A stretch of 64,000 nt of DNA, taken from UMGS1668 sp035447605. Lineage in GTDB: Bacteria > Bacillota > Clostridia > Oscillospirales > Ruminococcaceae. Every line of letters begins with the position of its first letter. Within the stretch, counting starts at the first letter, position 1. This document shows, piece after piece, positions 25,542 to 32,870 of this stretch. The translations under genes were made by a program, and so were the position numbers. The notes beneath the pieces were generated by a model. That model was not told the origin of the DNA and made no database searches. It saw only the letters and a program-made list of their open reading frames with translations. Location: positions 68,680-132,679 of the forward strand of contig DAOTHJ010000003.1 in assembly GCA_035447605.1 (NCBI GenBank). The letters run 5' to 3'.

Positions 25542-26387
25542 TCAGAACTCCATTCCTTTGCTTGCCGCGAGGAAGGTCGTCCGCTCCTGTACGGAGGGGC
25601 CGTTGTGCTCAAATCCGTAGCCGCCGTGGTCGCTGGTCAGCAGGACGAGCCAGTCCTCGCCGAGCTCCCGTTCCCGACGCTGTACTTCCCGGAAGGCCTC
25701 GCCGGTCATCCGGTCGACGCGGTCGAAGGCGGCGCGGTATTCGGGGTGCATCTGCCCATAACCGGTCGCGTGGCCGGTGTCGTCACAGGCTTCATAGATC
25801 GCAAAGATCAGATCCGGGCAGTCCGCCGAGCGAAGCCGCCGCAAAACGCCGGCATGCAGCTCCGCGTCATCTGCCACTTTCTGAAATTCCACCGGGAGAC
25901 CACGGGCCTCGCAATAGGCTTTTTCGGGCAGATAGGTGGCGTTCTCCGCGGTAAAATGCCCAACCCAGCTCACAAGGAAACAGGCGGAGCGGGCGAGGCC
26001 CTGCTCAATCGCCAAGGAAAACAGCGTACGGACCTCCGGCTTCATGGATACATAATTTGTGGAGACGCCGTTTTCTGCGCTCCACATGCCGGTGAGCATG
26101 GCCGCCCATCCGGGTCCGGTATAGGTGATCTGCGGATTCGGAGCCGGCCAGTTCGCGCCGCCCGCATCGAGAAGGGAGGCCGTCCCGCCCTCCGGCGAAA
26201 GAGAGCCAAACATGTCGCAGCGGGCGCCGTCGTAACCGAGCACGAGCACCTTACCGCCCTTTTCCAAATGTCCGCGCATGGCGGAAAAGACGACCGTCTG
26301 GGGGAGAGCATCCTCCCGCCGGTTTTGAAAGACCGGATTCCCGCAGACGGAATCCAGATAGAATTTTTCACTGTCGATCTGTTCCAT
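25542..26387 (-). CDS. Alkaline-phosphatase-superfamily protein (type I phosphodiesterase/pyrophosphatase-like)
   Basis: A 281-residue protein with the metal-site series of the alkaline phosphatase/nucleotide pyrophosphatase superfamily: VLGYDGAR (first Asp), ITYTGPGWAAMLTG (Thr as probable nucleophile), EACDDTGHATG (Asp and His) and TSDHGGYG (Asp, His). No signal peptide, so probably cytosolic. The substrate could be a phosphodiester, phosphonate or sulfate ester. ATG 26387 is chosen because GGAGGA lies just upstream on the minus strand; the open frame extends 24 residues further to 26459 without support. The small protein gene upstream (26505-26705) may share its transcript. Confidence 0.82.
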   Translation of the reverse strand: MEQIDSEKFYLDSVCGNPVFQNRREDALPQTVVFSAMRGHLEKGGKVLVLGYDGARCDMFGSLSPEGGTASLLDAGGANWPAPNPQITYTGPGWAAMLTGMWSAENGVSTNYVSMKPEVRTLFSLAIEQGLARSACFLVSWVGHFTAENATYLPEKAYCEARGLPVEFQKVADDAELHAGVLRRLRSADCPDLIFAIYEACDDTGHATGYGQMHPEYRAAFDRVDRMTGEAFREVQRRERELGEDWLVLLTSDHGGYGFEHNGPSVQERTTFLAASKGMEF

Positions 26388-26504
26388 AGCTTCCTCCGAA
26401 TCAAAAATATACGGCTGCCCGACCATAGAAAAAGCGGGTGGGATTCTCCGCATCCGCAAAGAGATCCCTGCCCGCCGATTCTCGGTATACGGAGCTCTAA
26501 AAAA

Positions 26505-26705
26505 TCAGAGTTCTTCGCCTTTCAGGAAAACCTTAACCGGCTCGCCCTCATGATACACGCTGAGATAGCAGCAGTCAACAGCGGCGGAATCGGCCTGCGC
26601 GGTGGCAAGGGCCTCCTCTTCGGTCATTTCGGGATGAAGGACCTGCGGCTGACGTTTCGCTTTATTTCCCATGTGGACGGCAAACGTACGATCAATTTCT
26701 TCCAT
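26505..26705 (-). CDS. Small conserved-type protein of unknown function
   Basis: 66 residues starting MEEIDRTFAVHMGNKAKRQP and ending VKVFLKGEEL. AAAGGAG lies about 8 bases before the ATG and a good promoter precedes it, so this is a real gene, although the frame stays open further upstream. The composition is acidic, with two adjacent cysteines (AAVDCCYLS), and no membrane segment. The EMTEEEALATAQAD segment is a probable helix. I do not recognise the family. The phosphatase-like gene follows 117 bases downstream on the same strand. Confidence 0.65.
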   Translation of the reverse strand: MEEIDRTFAVHMGNKAKRQPQVLHPEMTEEEALATAQADSAAVDCCYLSVYHEGEPVKVFLKGEEL

Positions 26706-26814
26706 GATAGACACTCCTTTGTAAAAATTATTGTGATGGGGTTCCCGGCCCCGAATACAGGCTTTTTTCCGCGAAAAAACGCGAGAAAAAAAGAATAAAC
26801 CAAAATCCTCGAGC

Positions 26815-26843
26815 ATTATAGCACCGTTCACCGGCAAAAACAA
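26815..26843 (-). promoter_or_regulatory. Promoter of the small protein gene (minus strand)
   Basis: On the minus strand: TTGTTT (26843-26838), 17-base spacer, TATAAT (26820-26815) with the extended -10 TGC just before it. Confidence 0.7.
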
Positions 26844-27024
26844 GCGCTTTACCTATAAAACCGCAAATCTTTACGCTCTTTTTTTACCGATTATGCCACC
26901 TCTTTCCGGGAATTCTTTCCGCCGGAAAAGGGGAACTCTGCCGCCGGCTTGCAAACCGGGTGGCAGAATGATAAAATAAAACAAAAGGTCCGGAAACAAC
27001 CATCCGGGAAAGGGGAAAACGGGG
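26844..27024 (+). other. Rest of the divergent intergenic region
   Basis: Between the small minus-strand gene and the Sel1-like gene (26706-27024) there are two divergent promoters, each listed. A 7-base inverted repeat TGCCACC / GGTGGCA (26894-26900, 26959-26965) spans the plus-strand promoter region. No coding sequence is evident. Confidence 0.5.
26949..26977 (+). promoter_or_regulatory. Promoter of the Sel1-like small gene
   Basis: TTGCAA (26949-26954), 17-base spacer, TAAAAT (26972-26977), 48 bases before the ATG. Confidence 0.65.
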
Positions 27025-27240
27025 ATGTCAAAACCCAAAAAGCTGAGGAAGCTTGTCAAAGCCGCCCACATGGGCAAGCCGGCGGCCATGTACCGCCTTG
27101 GGCTCGATTACGAGCGCGGCGGCCATTTCGGGCAGGATGAGGAGCTGGCGGAGAACTGGATTCTGCTGGCCGCCGAATTCGGCTTCACGCCCGCGGAGAC
27201 CTGGCTCAAGGAACGCGAGGCCAAAAAAGCCGCAAAATAA
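27025..27240 (+). CDS. Small Sel1-repeat-like protein
   Basis: 71 residues, basic at both ends. The middle, AAHMGKPAAMYRLGLDYERGG followed by an acidic turn and ENWILLAAEFGFTPAETWL (each quoted in part), matches one to one-and-a-half Sel1 units (A-x-x-G-x-xxAxxxLGxxYexG then A--W---AA--G-xxA---L). Sel1 repeats form helical pairs for protein binding. A single unit this short is unusual but typical of small clostridial proteins. It has its own promoter and a terminator directly after. Confidence 0.7.
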   Translation: MSKPKKLRKLVKAAHMGKPAAMYRLGLDYERGGHFGQDEELAENWILLAAEFGFTPAETWLKEREAKKAAK

Positions 27241-27251
27241 GCCGGAAAAAG

Positions 27252-27295
27252 AAAGATACTCGGGGTTCCCAAAAGGGCATCCCGGGGATCTTTTT
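27252..27295. terminator. Terminator between convergent small genes
   Basis: AAAGAT-CTCGGG / CCCGG-GATCTTTTT hairpin with a bulge and a loop of about 16 bases. On the other strand its A-tract lies just past the end of the DUF3006 gene, so it may serve both. Confidence 0.75.
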
Positions 27296-27512
27296 ATTTG
27301 CCGCAGAGTTTGTGTTTCAGCGCGACGATCCGTTCCCGCCGCGCGGAGGTCGCCTCCGCATCAAAAACATAGCCGCCGCCGTCCGCCAAACGAAAACAGT
27401 CCCCGGCTCGTGCGTCCTCCGGCAGCGCCTCTTTCGGGACGGAGACGGTGGTCTCGTCGCCCTCCAGAATGGCGCGGCCTTCTTCAAACCGATCAAGAAT
27501 CCAAAGCTCCAT
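27294..27512 (-). CDS. DUF3006-domain small protein
   Basis: 72 residues starting MELWILDRFEEGRAILEGDE, the DUF3006 pattern (h-hDRFEg--Ahhe), followed by VPKEALPEDARAGDCFRL, a short beta-barrel-like fold. Function unknown; such proteins commonly sit beside an extracellular metallo-beta-lactamase-fold protein, as here. The ATG at 27512 is preferred because AAAGGA ends 8 bases before it; ATGs at 27521 and 27515 are closer to that site. It is the last gene of a four-gene minus-strand operon. Confidence 0.8.
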   Translation of the reverse strand: MELWILDRFEEGRAILEGDETTVSVPKEALPEDARAGDCFRLADGGGYVFDAEATSARRERIVALKHKLCGK

Positions 27513-27539
27513 CATCCGCATCCTTTCTTTTTGTTCCGA

Positions 27540-28463
27540 CTATTTTTCCGTGGAAACCGCAATCGTCCCGCCGTCCGTTTTCATGACCACCGTGCCGTCG
27601 AGGTCCGTGCGGTAGATCTGCACGCCCATGCCTTCCAGAAGTTCCGTCGTCTCCGGATGCGGGTGGCCGTAGTCGTTCCCGGCGCCGCAGAGGATGACCG
27701 CGTCGTCCGGCGAGACCGCCGCCACAAAGTCTTTGCCGCTGGAGGTTGAGCTGCCGTGGTGTCCCACCTTGAGCACGTCGGAATCCAGCTCCACGCCGGT
27801 GCTCATAATATCGTTTTCCGCATCCTTTTCGGCGTCTCCCATAAACAAAAAGCTGGTTTCGCCGCAGACGAGGCGCGTCACCACGGACCAGTTATTGTAG
27901 TCGTCGCCATAATGTCCCACAGGGCCGAGCACGGTGAGCACGCAGCCGCCGCTGAGCGGATATTCCCGGCCGGGTGCGGCGGTTGTAACGGTGCAGCCCT
28001 CCTCATCCACCGCGATAAGCAGCTTCTCCCAGAGCCGGGTGGTGGGTTGGAATTCGTCCGGAATATCCGGCATCAGAAACTCTTTTACTTCAAAATCCTG
28101 AAGGACATCCGTCATGGCCCCGATATGATCCGCATGCGGATGGGTGGCGATCAGCAGGTCGATCGTCTCCACGCCCTGCGCATCCAGATAGTCCGTGATG
28201 ACGCCGCTTTGGTCCGAGGTGCCGGCATCGATCAGCACGGTGCTCTCCTCCGTCAGGATCAGGATGCAGTCCGACTGGCCGGTATCGAGAAAATGCACCT
28301 CCGCCGCGCCTTCGCCGGAAGCGGACAGGCTCACGTCGCCCTTCGTCCTTGCGGCCGGGTCAAAAAGATGCAGCCCCGGGATGCGGTTGTCGATCACGGC
28401 TGAAATCAGAATAAAAAGCGCAATAATAATGGTAACAAGGGTTCGCAGGTTGCGTCTCTTCAT
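27540..28463 (-). CDS. Membrane-anchored or secreted metallo-beta-lactamase-fold hydrolase (ComEC C-terminal-like)
   Basis: 307 residues. An N-terminal hydrophobic segment (about 8-25) acts as signal or anchor and places the domain outside the cell. The catalytic domain has the ComEC/Rec2-type signatures VHFLDTGQSDCILI, ATHPHADHIGAM (HxHxDH), FLFMGDAEKDAE, LKVGHHGSSTSS and YGHPHPE. Homologues bind two metal ions and probably cut nucleic acid or phosphodiester substrates. The gene overlaps the SLOG-family gene by 4 bases (ATGA) and is followed after 27 bases by the DUF3006 gene. Confidence 0.88.
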   Translation of the reverse strand: MKRRNLRTLVTIIIALFILISAVIDNRIPGLHLFDPAARTKGDVSLSASGEGAAEVHFLDTGQSDCILILTEESTVLIDAGTSDQSGVITDYLDAQGVETIDLLIATHPHADHIGAMTDVLQDFEVKEFLMPDIPDEFQPTTRLWEKLLIAVDEEGCTVTTAAPGREYPLSGGCVLTVLGPVGHYGDDYNNWSVVTRLVCGETSFLFMGDAEKDAENDIMSTGVELDSDVLKVGHHGSSTSSGKDFVAAVSPDDAVILCGAGNDYGHPHPETTELLEGMGVQIYRTDLDGTVVMKTDGGTIAVSTEK

Positions 28464-28966
28464 ACCGTCTCTCCTTCGGGTTCGGGATACAGATTTACCA
28501 TTTCAAGCCCTTCCGCCAGCGCGCGCCGCCAGCAGTGCGCCGTGCCGCCGGAGAGGCCGTTGTACCAGCCGATGATGCGCCGGGAATGCTCCACCATATA
28601 AATGTTGCGGCGACGGAAACAGGCCTCACTGTATGTCTTCGATACATAGACGACCATATCCGCCTGTTCGAGGATCCTCTGCTTTCTTTCGGCGGAGCCG
28701 GAGGAGGATTCAAACCCCACATACGGCACCGCGGCGATCAGAAAAATGCCAAGCGTTTCCCGCCGTTTCAGAACTTCCTCGGCGGCGAAGAGGTCGAAGC
28801 CCTCGGCCATGCCGGTATAAAAATACCGGTAGCCGTCGCCGGCGGCCTGTTCGACGGCGGTACCGACCGCCTCTTTCAGCGCAAGAATGCCCGTTGAGGT
28901 CTCCGCCCCGCCGTCAGGCAGTCTCGCCGGGCGCGGGCCGGTAAAGCAGCAGCACTCCTCTTTCAA
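28460..28966 (-). CDS. SLOG-family protein (YpsA/DUF1273)
   Basis: 168 residues. LKEECCCFTGPRPARLP is the characteristic YpsA N-terminus; YFYTGMAEGFDLFAAEEVL and the later ADMVVYVS match the Rossmann-like SLOG nucleotide- or ADP-ribose-binding fold. The function is unsettled; in Bacillus the homologue affects cell division and stress resistance. I take the TTG at 28966 as start: GAGGAGG lies about 10 bases before it and it overlaps the stop of the upstream gene as TTGA. An ATG at 28990 lies upstream of that Shine-Dalgarno and is less likely. Confidence 0.82.
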   Translation of the reverse strand: MKEECCCFTGPRPARLPDGGAETSTGILALKEAVGTAVEQAAGDGYRYFYTGMAEGFDLFAAEEVLKRRETLGIFLIAAVPYVGFESSSGSAERKQRILEQADMVVYVSKTYSEACFRRRNIYMVEHSRRIIGWYNGLSGGTAHCWRRALAEGLEMVNLYPEPEGETV

Positions 28967-29724
28967 CGCAGGCCCGCCTCCTCGAGGCACCGAAAAATGC
29001 CGTACAGGATGCCGTAGATGATCGGCTGGTGCAGCAGATAAATCAGCAGCGTGTTGCTGCCGGCGGTGCAGAGAAAGCCGGAGTGCTTTTGCATCATAAA
29101 GGCCGGCAGATTCCGCTCCTTAAAATATTTTCCGGCGGCGGCGCCCGTCAGGAAGAGAAATCCCCACGGCAGCAGCGGAAAGTAATCCGCCGAGAAGTAG
29201 CCCTTCGGCGGGAAGCCGAGAAGGGCGGTTATGTCATTTCGATAAAGCACTTCCGGGAGCGCGATTTTTCCAAAGAGGATGGTTCCGCTGTCGATCCCGC
29301 GCAAGCAGAGGAAAATCCCGAAGAACAGCGCCATGCCGATCACGGGGTGCAGGGCTTCGACGCCCTTACGCAGCAGCGGATAAAGCAGCATGGAGGCGCC
29401 TAGAAAATGCAGTACGCCAAATTTGATCAGCTGATCCGGCATGAAGAGCATGGTGCCGAAGGTCATCAGCATGCCGGCGCCCAGCACCACGAGCCCGCGC
29501 TTGAAGTTGCTGTGTGCAAGCCGGCAGGAGATGCCGGAGATCAGGATGAACGACCAGCAGACGAACTGCTGAAGCCAGGAAAACGGAGGTGTGAACGGCG
29601 ACGGACCGACGCCGAAGATCACAAAAAGGTCATAGAGCGTATGGTAAACGATCATCCCCAGCAGCGCAACACCGCGGAATTCGTCGAGAAACCAGATGCG
29701 CCCGCCGGCGCGGCCTTTCGTCAT
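28963..29724 (-). CDS. Multi-pass membrane acyltransferase-like protein (heparan-alpha-glucosaminide N-acetyltransferase family)
   Basis: 253 residues with about seven membrane helices. The start RIWFLDEFRGVALLGMIVYH (parts: FLDEFRGVALLG, MIVYH) matches the HGSNAT catalytic-domain opening (R-xxxhDxhRGxAhhhMhxxH). The end NTLLIYLLHQPIIYGILY is also conserved. Family members transfer acetyl groups across membranes to sugars or cell-envelope glycans; the substrate here is unknown. AAAGGAGG sits 6-7 bases before the ATG. It is first in the minus-strand operon with SLOG, MBL and DUF3006 genes. Confidence 0.8.
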   Translation of the reverse strand: MTKGRAGGRIWFLDEFRGVALLGMIVYHTLYDLFVIFGVGPSPFTPPFSWLQQFVCWSFILISGISCRLAHSNFKRGLVVLGAGMLMTFGTMLFMPDQLIKFGVLHFLGASMLLYPLLRKGVEALHPVIGMALFFGIFLCLRGIDSGTILFGKIALPEVLYRNDITALLGFPPKGYFSADYFPLLPWGFLFLTGAAAGKYFKERNLPAFMMQKHSGFLCTAGSNTLLIYLLHQPIIYGILYGIFRCLEEAGLR

Positions 29725-29749
29725 AGGATCGCCTCCTTTTTTCTGTTAC

Positions 29750-29779
29750 GATTATATCATGCGGCCCGCTTCTTTGCAT
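29750..29779 (-). promoter_or_regulatory. Candidate promoter of the minus-strand operon
   Basis: Minus strand: ATGCAA, 17-base spacer, TATAAT (centred near 29753). The -35 is weak. Confidence 0.5.
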
Positions 29780-29816
29780 CCGTTTTTGAAATTCTTGTAA
29801 ATCTTCTGCGTTTTGC

Positions 29817-29845
29817 TTGTGCGGGCGCGTGATTTTTGCTACAAT
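29817..29845 (+). promoter_or_regulatory. Promoter of the acidic membrane protein gene
   Basis: TTGTGC (29817-29822), 17-base spacer, TACAAT (29840-29845), 52 bases before the ATG. Confidence 0.6.
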
Positions 29846-29896
29846 ACCGGTATATGCAAGCGATTTTCTGAACCCTGATGAAAGGAAATTTGTTTT

Positions 29897-31417
29897 ATGG
29901 CTGAAGATTTAAAAGGATGGAGCCGCCCCGAGGAAAAATTCCCGGAGGCTGAGCTTGAAGATTCCTTTGCCGAATATTTCGCCGAGGACCACGCTTCGGT
30001 TCCCGGAAAAAAACAGAGACACCGCGCCGGTTCCGAGCCGGATCTGCTGGTTGAAACCGCTTCGGAGGACGACCCGGGTTTTGTCATTGAGGGCCTGGCC
30101 GCAGTAGAACAAAGCGGCGCCACAGCGGAGAGCCAGGAGCCGGATGCCGAGGCGGAATCCGAATCGGAGGAGGAGCCGGAGGGCCCGATTCCCGAAACCA
30201 TGCCGGCATGCGAGGTGCCCGAGGCGGAGAACCTTCCGGATGAGCCGTTTATAGAAGAAGAGCCCGGTCCGTCGGGCGAAACTCTTTCCGCACAGGCCGC
30301 GAAGTCCGAGGAACAGCCGCCGGAGGAACCTTCCGCCAAAGAACCGGCTGCGGAGGAACCTTCCGCTGAAGAATCGACGGAAGAAGTGCCCATCGAGGAA
30401 GAACCGGCTGCAGAAGAACCTCCCGAAGAAGAGGCAGAAAAACCGGAGACGCCGGTTGTTTCCCCGGCCGCGAAACCGAAGGGACACGAAATCATCAAAA
30501 TGACGCAGAACCTGCTCTGGAACCGCCGCAAACACCGCTGGGCGGCTCCGGTGGGGCTCGTCGTAATCATCCTTGCCGTGATCGGCTTCATCGCCGTGAT
30601 TATCGGCGGCCTGAACCTCGGCGCCCGGGTCATCGACAACACGAAAGAAAAAGAGAAGTTCGCCTGGAAGGTCTATCCGCTGCTGATCTTCGATCCGGCC
30701 GCCTTTGACGATCCGAGCCAGCTCGACAGCGTGTTCCTGCTCAAGACCGCCCTCTGGAAGACGCTTCTTGAAAACCGCACCAAGTATTCTTACAACGACG
30801 ACGGCATGCTGGTGGTGCCGGCCTCCGACCTCAATGTCGCGGCGAAGAGCCTCTACGGCGACGCGGTCAAGCTTACCCATCAGACCTTCTCCGAGGGATA
30901 CGAATATTACTATATTTACGACGAGAGTACCGGCACCTATCTGGTTCCGGTCATGGGCCAGACCGCGGAGTATACGCCGGAGGTGGTACGGATCACCAAG
31001 ACCGAGGATACCTACACGCTTCTGGTCGGCTACGTCACGCAGAGCACCCTCTGGAATATGGATACGGAGGGCAATATGAACGAGACCGTCCCGTCGAAGT
31101 ATATGTATTATGATTTAAAAAAGGTGGATGGGGACAGCTACATCATCACGGCGGTCCGCGAAGTGCCTGCGGAGGAGGTGCCGGAGATCGAGACCTCCGG
31201 GGTGCAGCAGCAGCTCAACGAGACCCGCTATGGCGAGATTCTCGAAAACTACAATGCCGCCTCTTATAATTCCGCGGCGGAAAATGCCCTGGGCAGCGGC
31301 GCGTCCGAGTCGGTCTCCGGGGAGTCGCAGACGGAGTCGGCCGCAGTGGAGGAATCCGCCGTCTCCGGCGAAGCGGAATCTGCGCTGGAAGAATCCATGG
31401 AAGAATCCGCAGCCTGA
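29897..31417 (+). CDS. Single-pass membrane protein with a long acidic Glu/Pro-rich N-terminal region
   Basis: 506 residues in three parts. Residues 1 to about 200 are cytoplasmic, very rich in Glu, Pro, Ala and Ser, with degenerate repeats of the EEPSAEE/AAEEP type and no predicted fold. A basic stretch (NRRKHR) then precedes one membrane helix (APVGLVVIILAVIGFIAVII). The remaining 250 residues lie outside and contain a globular region with paired strands (YYYIYDESTGTYLVPVMG) and a low-complexity Ser/Glu tail. I do not recognise the extracellular domain. AAAGGAA is close to the start. A perfect terminator follows at once, so the gene is monocistronic. Confidence 0.8.
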   Translation: MAEDLKGWSRPEEKFPEAELEDSFAEYFAEDHASVPGKKQRHRAGSEPDLLVETASEDDPGFVIEGLAAVEQSGATAESQEPDAEAESESEEEPEGPIPETMPACEVPEAENLPDEPFIEEEPGPSGETLSAQAAKSEEQPPEEPSAKEPAAEEPSAEESTEEVPIEEEPAAEEPPEEEAEKPETPVVSPAAKPKGHEIIKMTQNLLWNRRKHRWAAPVGLVVIILAVIGFIAVIIGGLNLGARVIDNTKEKEKFAWKVYPLLIFDPAAFDDPSQLDSVFLLKTALWKTLLENRTKYSYNDDGMLVVPASDLNVAAKSLYGDAVKLTHQTFSEGYEYYYIYDESTGTYLVPVMGQTAEYTPEVVRITKTEDTYTLLVGYVTQSTLWNMDTEGNMNETVPSKYMYYDLKKVDGDSYIITAVREVPAEEVPEIETSGVQQQLNETRYGEILENYNAASYNSAAENALGSGASESVSGESQTESAAVEESAVSGEAESALEESMEESAA

Positions 31418-31436
31418 AAAAATACAAAACATGGGT

Positions 31437-31479
31437 ATGCTGCCGGAAGGAGGAAATCCTTCCGGCAGCATTTTTCTGC
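31437..31479 (+). terminator. Strong rho-independent terminator
   Basis: 15-bp perfect stem ATGCTGCCGGAAGGA / TCCTTCCGGCAGCAT with a 5-base loop, followed by TTTT. Confidence 0.95.
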
Positions 31480-31644
31480 CCTGCCGAAACATGGAACGCC
31501 TGCCGCTATTTGGCAGAAAGGGCAGGCCGATTCAGCATCGTAAGGCCTTGCCGCCCAAAAAAGGAAATGCTACCATATTTTCGACGGGAGGAACGGAGAG
31601 CTTCCGCCGCGAAACATCAAGCGAACAACGGAGGAAAAACACCT

Positions 31645-32661
31645 ATGAAAAAACTTCTTGCGGCAGTTATGGCGCTGGCACTGTTCCTGACGGCATCCGT
31701 GCCCGCCCAGGCCGAAGACATCCTTGCGCTTGACAGCATTGGTTTTGACGAAACTGCGGAATATCTGATCACCCCGGAGATGATCGCGGAGCTTTCCGAA
31801 GAGGCCGGCATGACGGATACGACGTTTACAACAAACGAGCTTCGATTCGAAGTTGTGCTCGGATCCGCCTATGCGGAAGTGGAACAGAAGACCTATACCG
31901 ACGGCGCCGGAAAGAGAGGCATCCGCGTCACCGTGGAGCCGAATCCCGACTACGGCACGAAGGACTATGAAGTCCGTTTCCGTTGGAACTTTATCCGCGC
32001 AGAAGGCAGCACCATCTGGAAGACGGAGCCGGTCACCTGCTCCGTCACCATCGCCCGCAAAGCGCCGGTCGAGGGACTGTTTGAAGAATACGCCGGCGAA
32101 GAGGACGTGCTGATGCTGGATCCCGGCATCGACGTCGTCACGGAGGACAACTTCGCCGAAGCGGCGGGCAAGATGATCTCCTTCTCCGACAGCGTGGAGA
32201 CATGGTGCCTCTTTGTCAAGCGGGTCAGCTCCTCTCAGAAGGGGATCAACATCTCCTTCGATACGGATCCGGATGAGGATGCGCTGGAGCTCTTCGATAC
32301 CGAGGACGTACAGGCGCTGAATTTCCTCTCCGGCAAGGCCGCCGTCGCCTCAAAGGGCACCCTCTATGTGTATCTTGACAGTGCAGCTCTCGGTACTGCG
32401 GATATCGATGGGACGTACTATCTTTACACATGGAACGGCAAGACGCTGACGTCGCTCGGCAGCGCATCTCCCGAGGAGACCGACAACGGCATCGCATTCG
32501 CCTTCCCGCTGGAGGCCGGCGATCTGCTCGGCTCCTACTACATCTCGGCGGAAAAGGCGTCCTCGTCCGTCCCAAAGACGGAGACACCTTCCGGGAGCAA
32601 CTCTTCCTCCGGGGAGACGGAAGAAGAGAACCCCGATACCGGACTTCCGCTTTTTTTCTGA
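31645..32661 (+). CDS. Secreted protein with a C-terminal NPDTG motif and no membrane anchor
   Basis: 338 residues. A clear signal peptide (MKKLLAAVMALALFLTASVPAQAED, cleavage after AQA; quoted in parts MKKLLAAVMALALFL and TASVPAQAED) starts at ATG 31645, preceded by GGAGG; the longer open frame upstream has no support. The mature part is beta-rich and acidic. Near residue 260 it has YYLYTWNGKTLTSLG followed by GIAFAFPLEAGDLLGSYYIS, resembling the strand-rich repeats of other clostridial surface proteins. A Ser/Thr/Pro-rich linker leads to EEENPDTG, a sortase-type pentapeptide, but only LPLFF follows before the stop, so there is no hydrophobic helix or positive tail. A terminator follows immediately, arguing against a lost 3' end. 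Function unknown. Confidence 0.78.
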   Translation: MKKLLAAVMALALFLTASVPAQAEDILALDSIGFDETAEYLITPEMIAELSEEAGMTDTTFTTNELRFEVVLGSAYAEVEQKTYTDGAGKRGIRVTVEPNPDYGTKDYEVRFRWNFIRAEGSTIWKTEPVTCSVTIARKAPVEGLFEEYAGEEDVLMLDPGIDVVTEDNFAEAAGKMISFSDSVETWCLFVKRVSSSQKGINISFDTDPDEDALELFDTEDVQALNFLSGKAAVASKGTLYVYLDSAALGTADIDGTYYLYTWNGKTLTSLGSASPEETDNGIAFAFPLEAGDLLGSYYISAEKASSSVPKTETPSGSNSSSGETEEENPDTGLPLFF

Positions 32662-32671
32662 GCAAAACGCG

Positions 32672-32711
32672 GCAAAAAGCCTCATGGATCTCCGCCATGG
32701 GGCTTTTTTGT
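32672..32711 (+). terminator. Terminator after the NPDTG protein gene
   Basis: CAAAAAGCC-TCATGG / CCATG-GGGCTTTTTTG hairpin with T6. Confidence 0.88.
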
Positions 32712-32795
32712 GCCTGTGCGGCGGAATCGGGCGGGGCGGGGGTGCTCTTTTCGGACAAAACAACGCATGAATTCCCCATTTCCGCGTGGTCCCAG

Positions 32796-32824
32796 TTGAA
32801 AAACAAATGACCGGATGTTATAAT
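32796..32824 (+). promoter_or_regulatory. Promoter of recJ
   Basis: TTGAAA (32796-32801), 17-base spacer, TATAAT (32819-32824), 47 bases before ATG 32871. Confidence 0.85.
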
Positions 32825-32870
32825 CTAATTTGACTAATTTTTTATGGAACTGGGTGCCGGAGGTATATGG

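Noticed and set aside
32641..32711. A frameshift in the T7 tract before the stop of the NPDTG protein, hiding a membrane anchor.
   Set aside because: Neither alternative frame gives a hydrophobic helix or basic tail, and a rho-independent terminator begins 11 bases after the stop.
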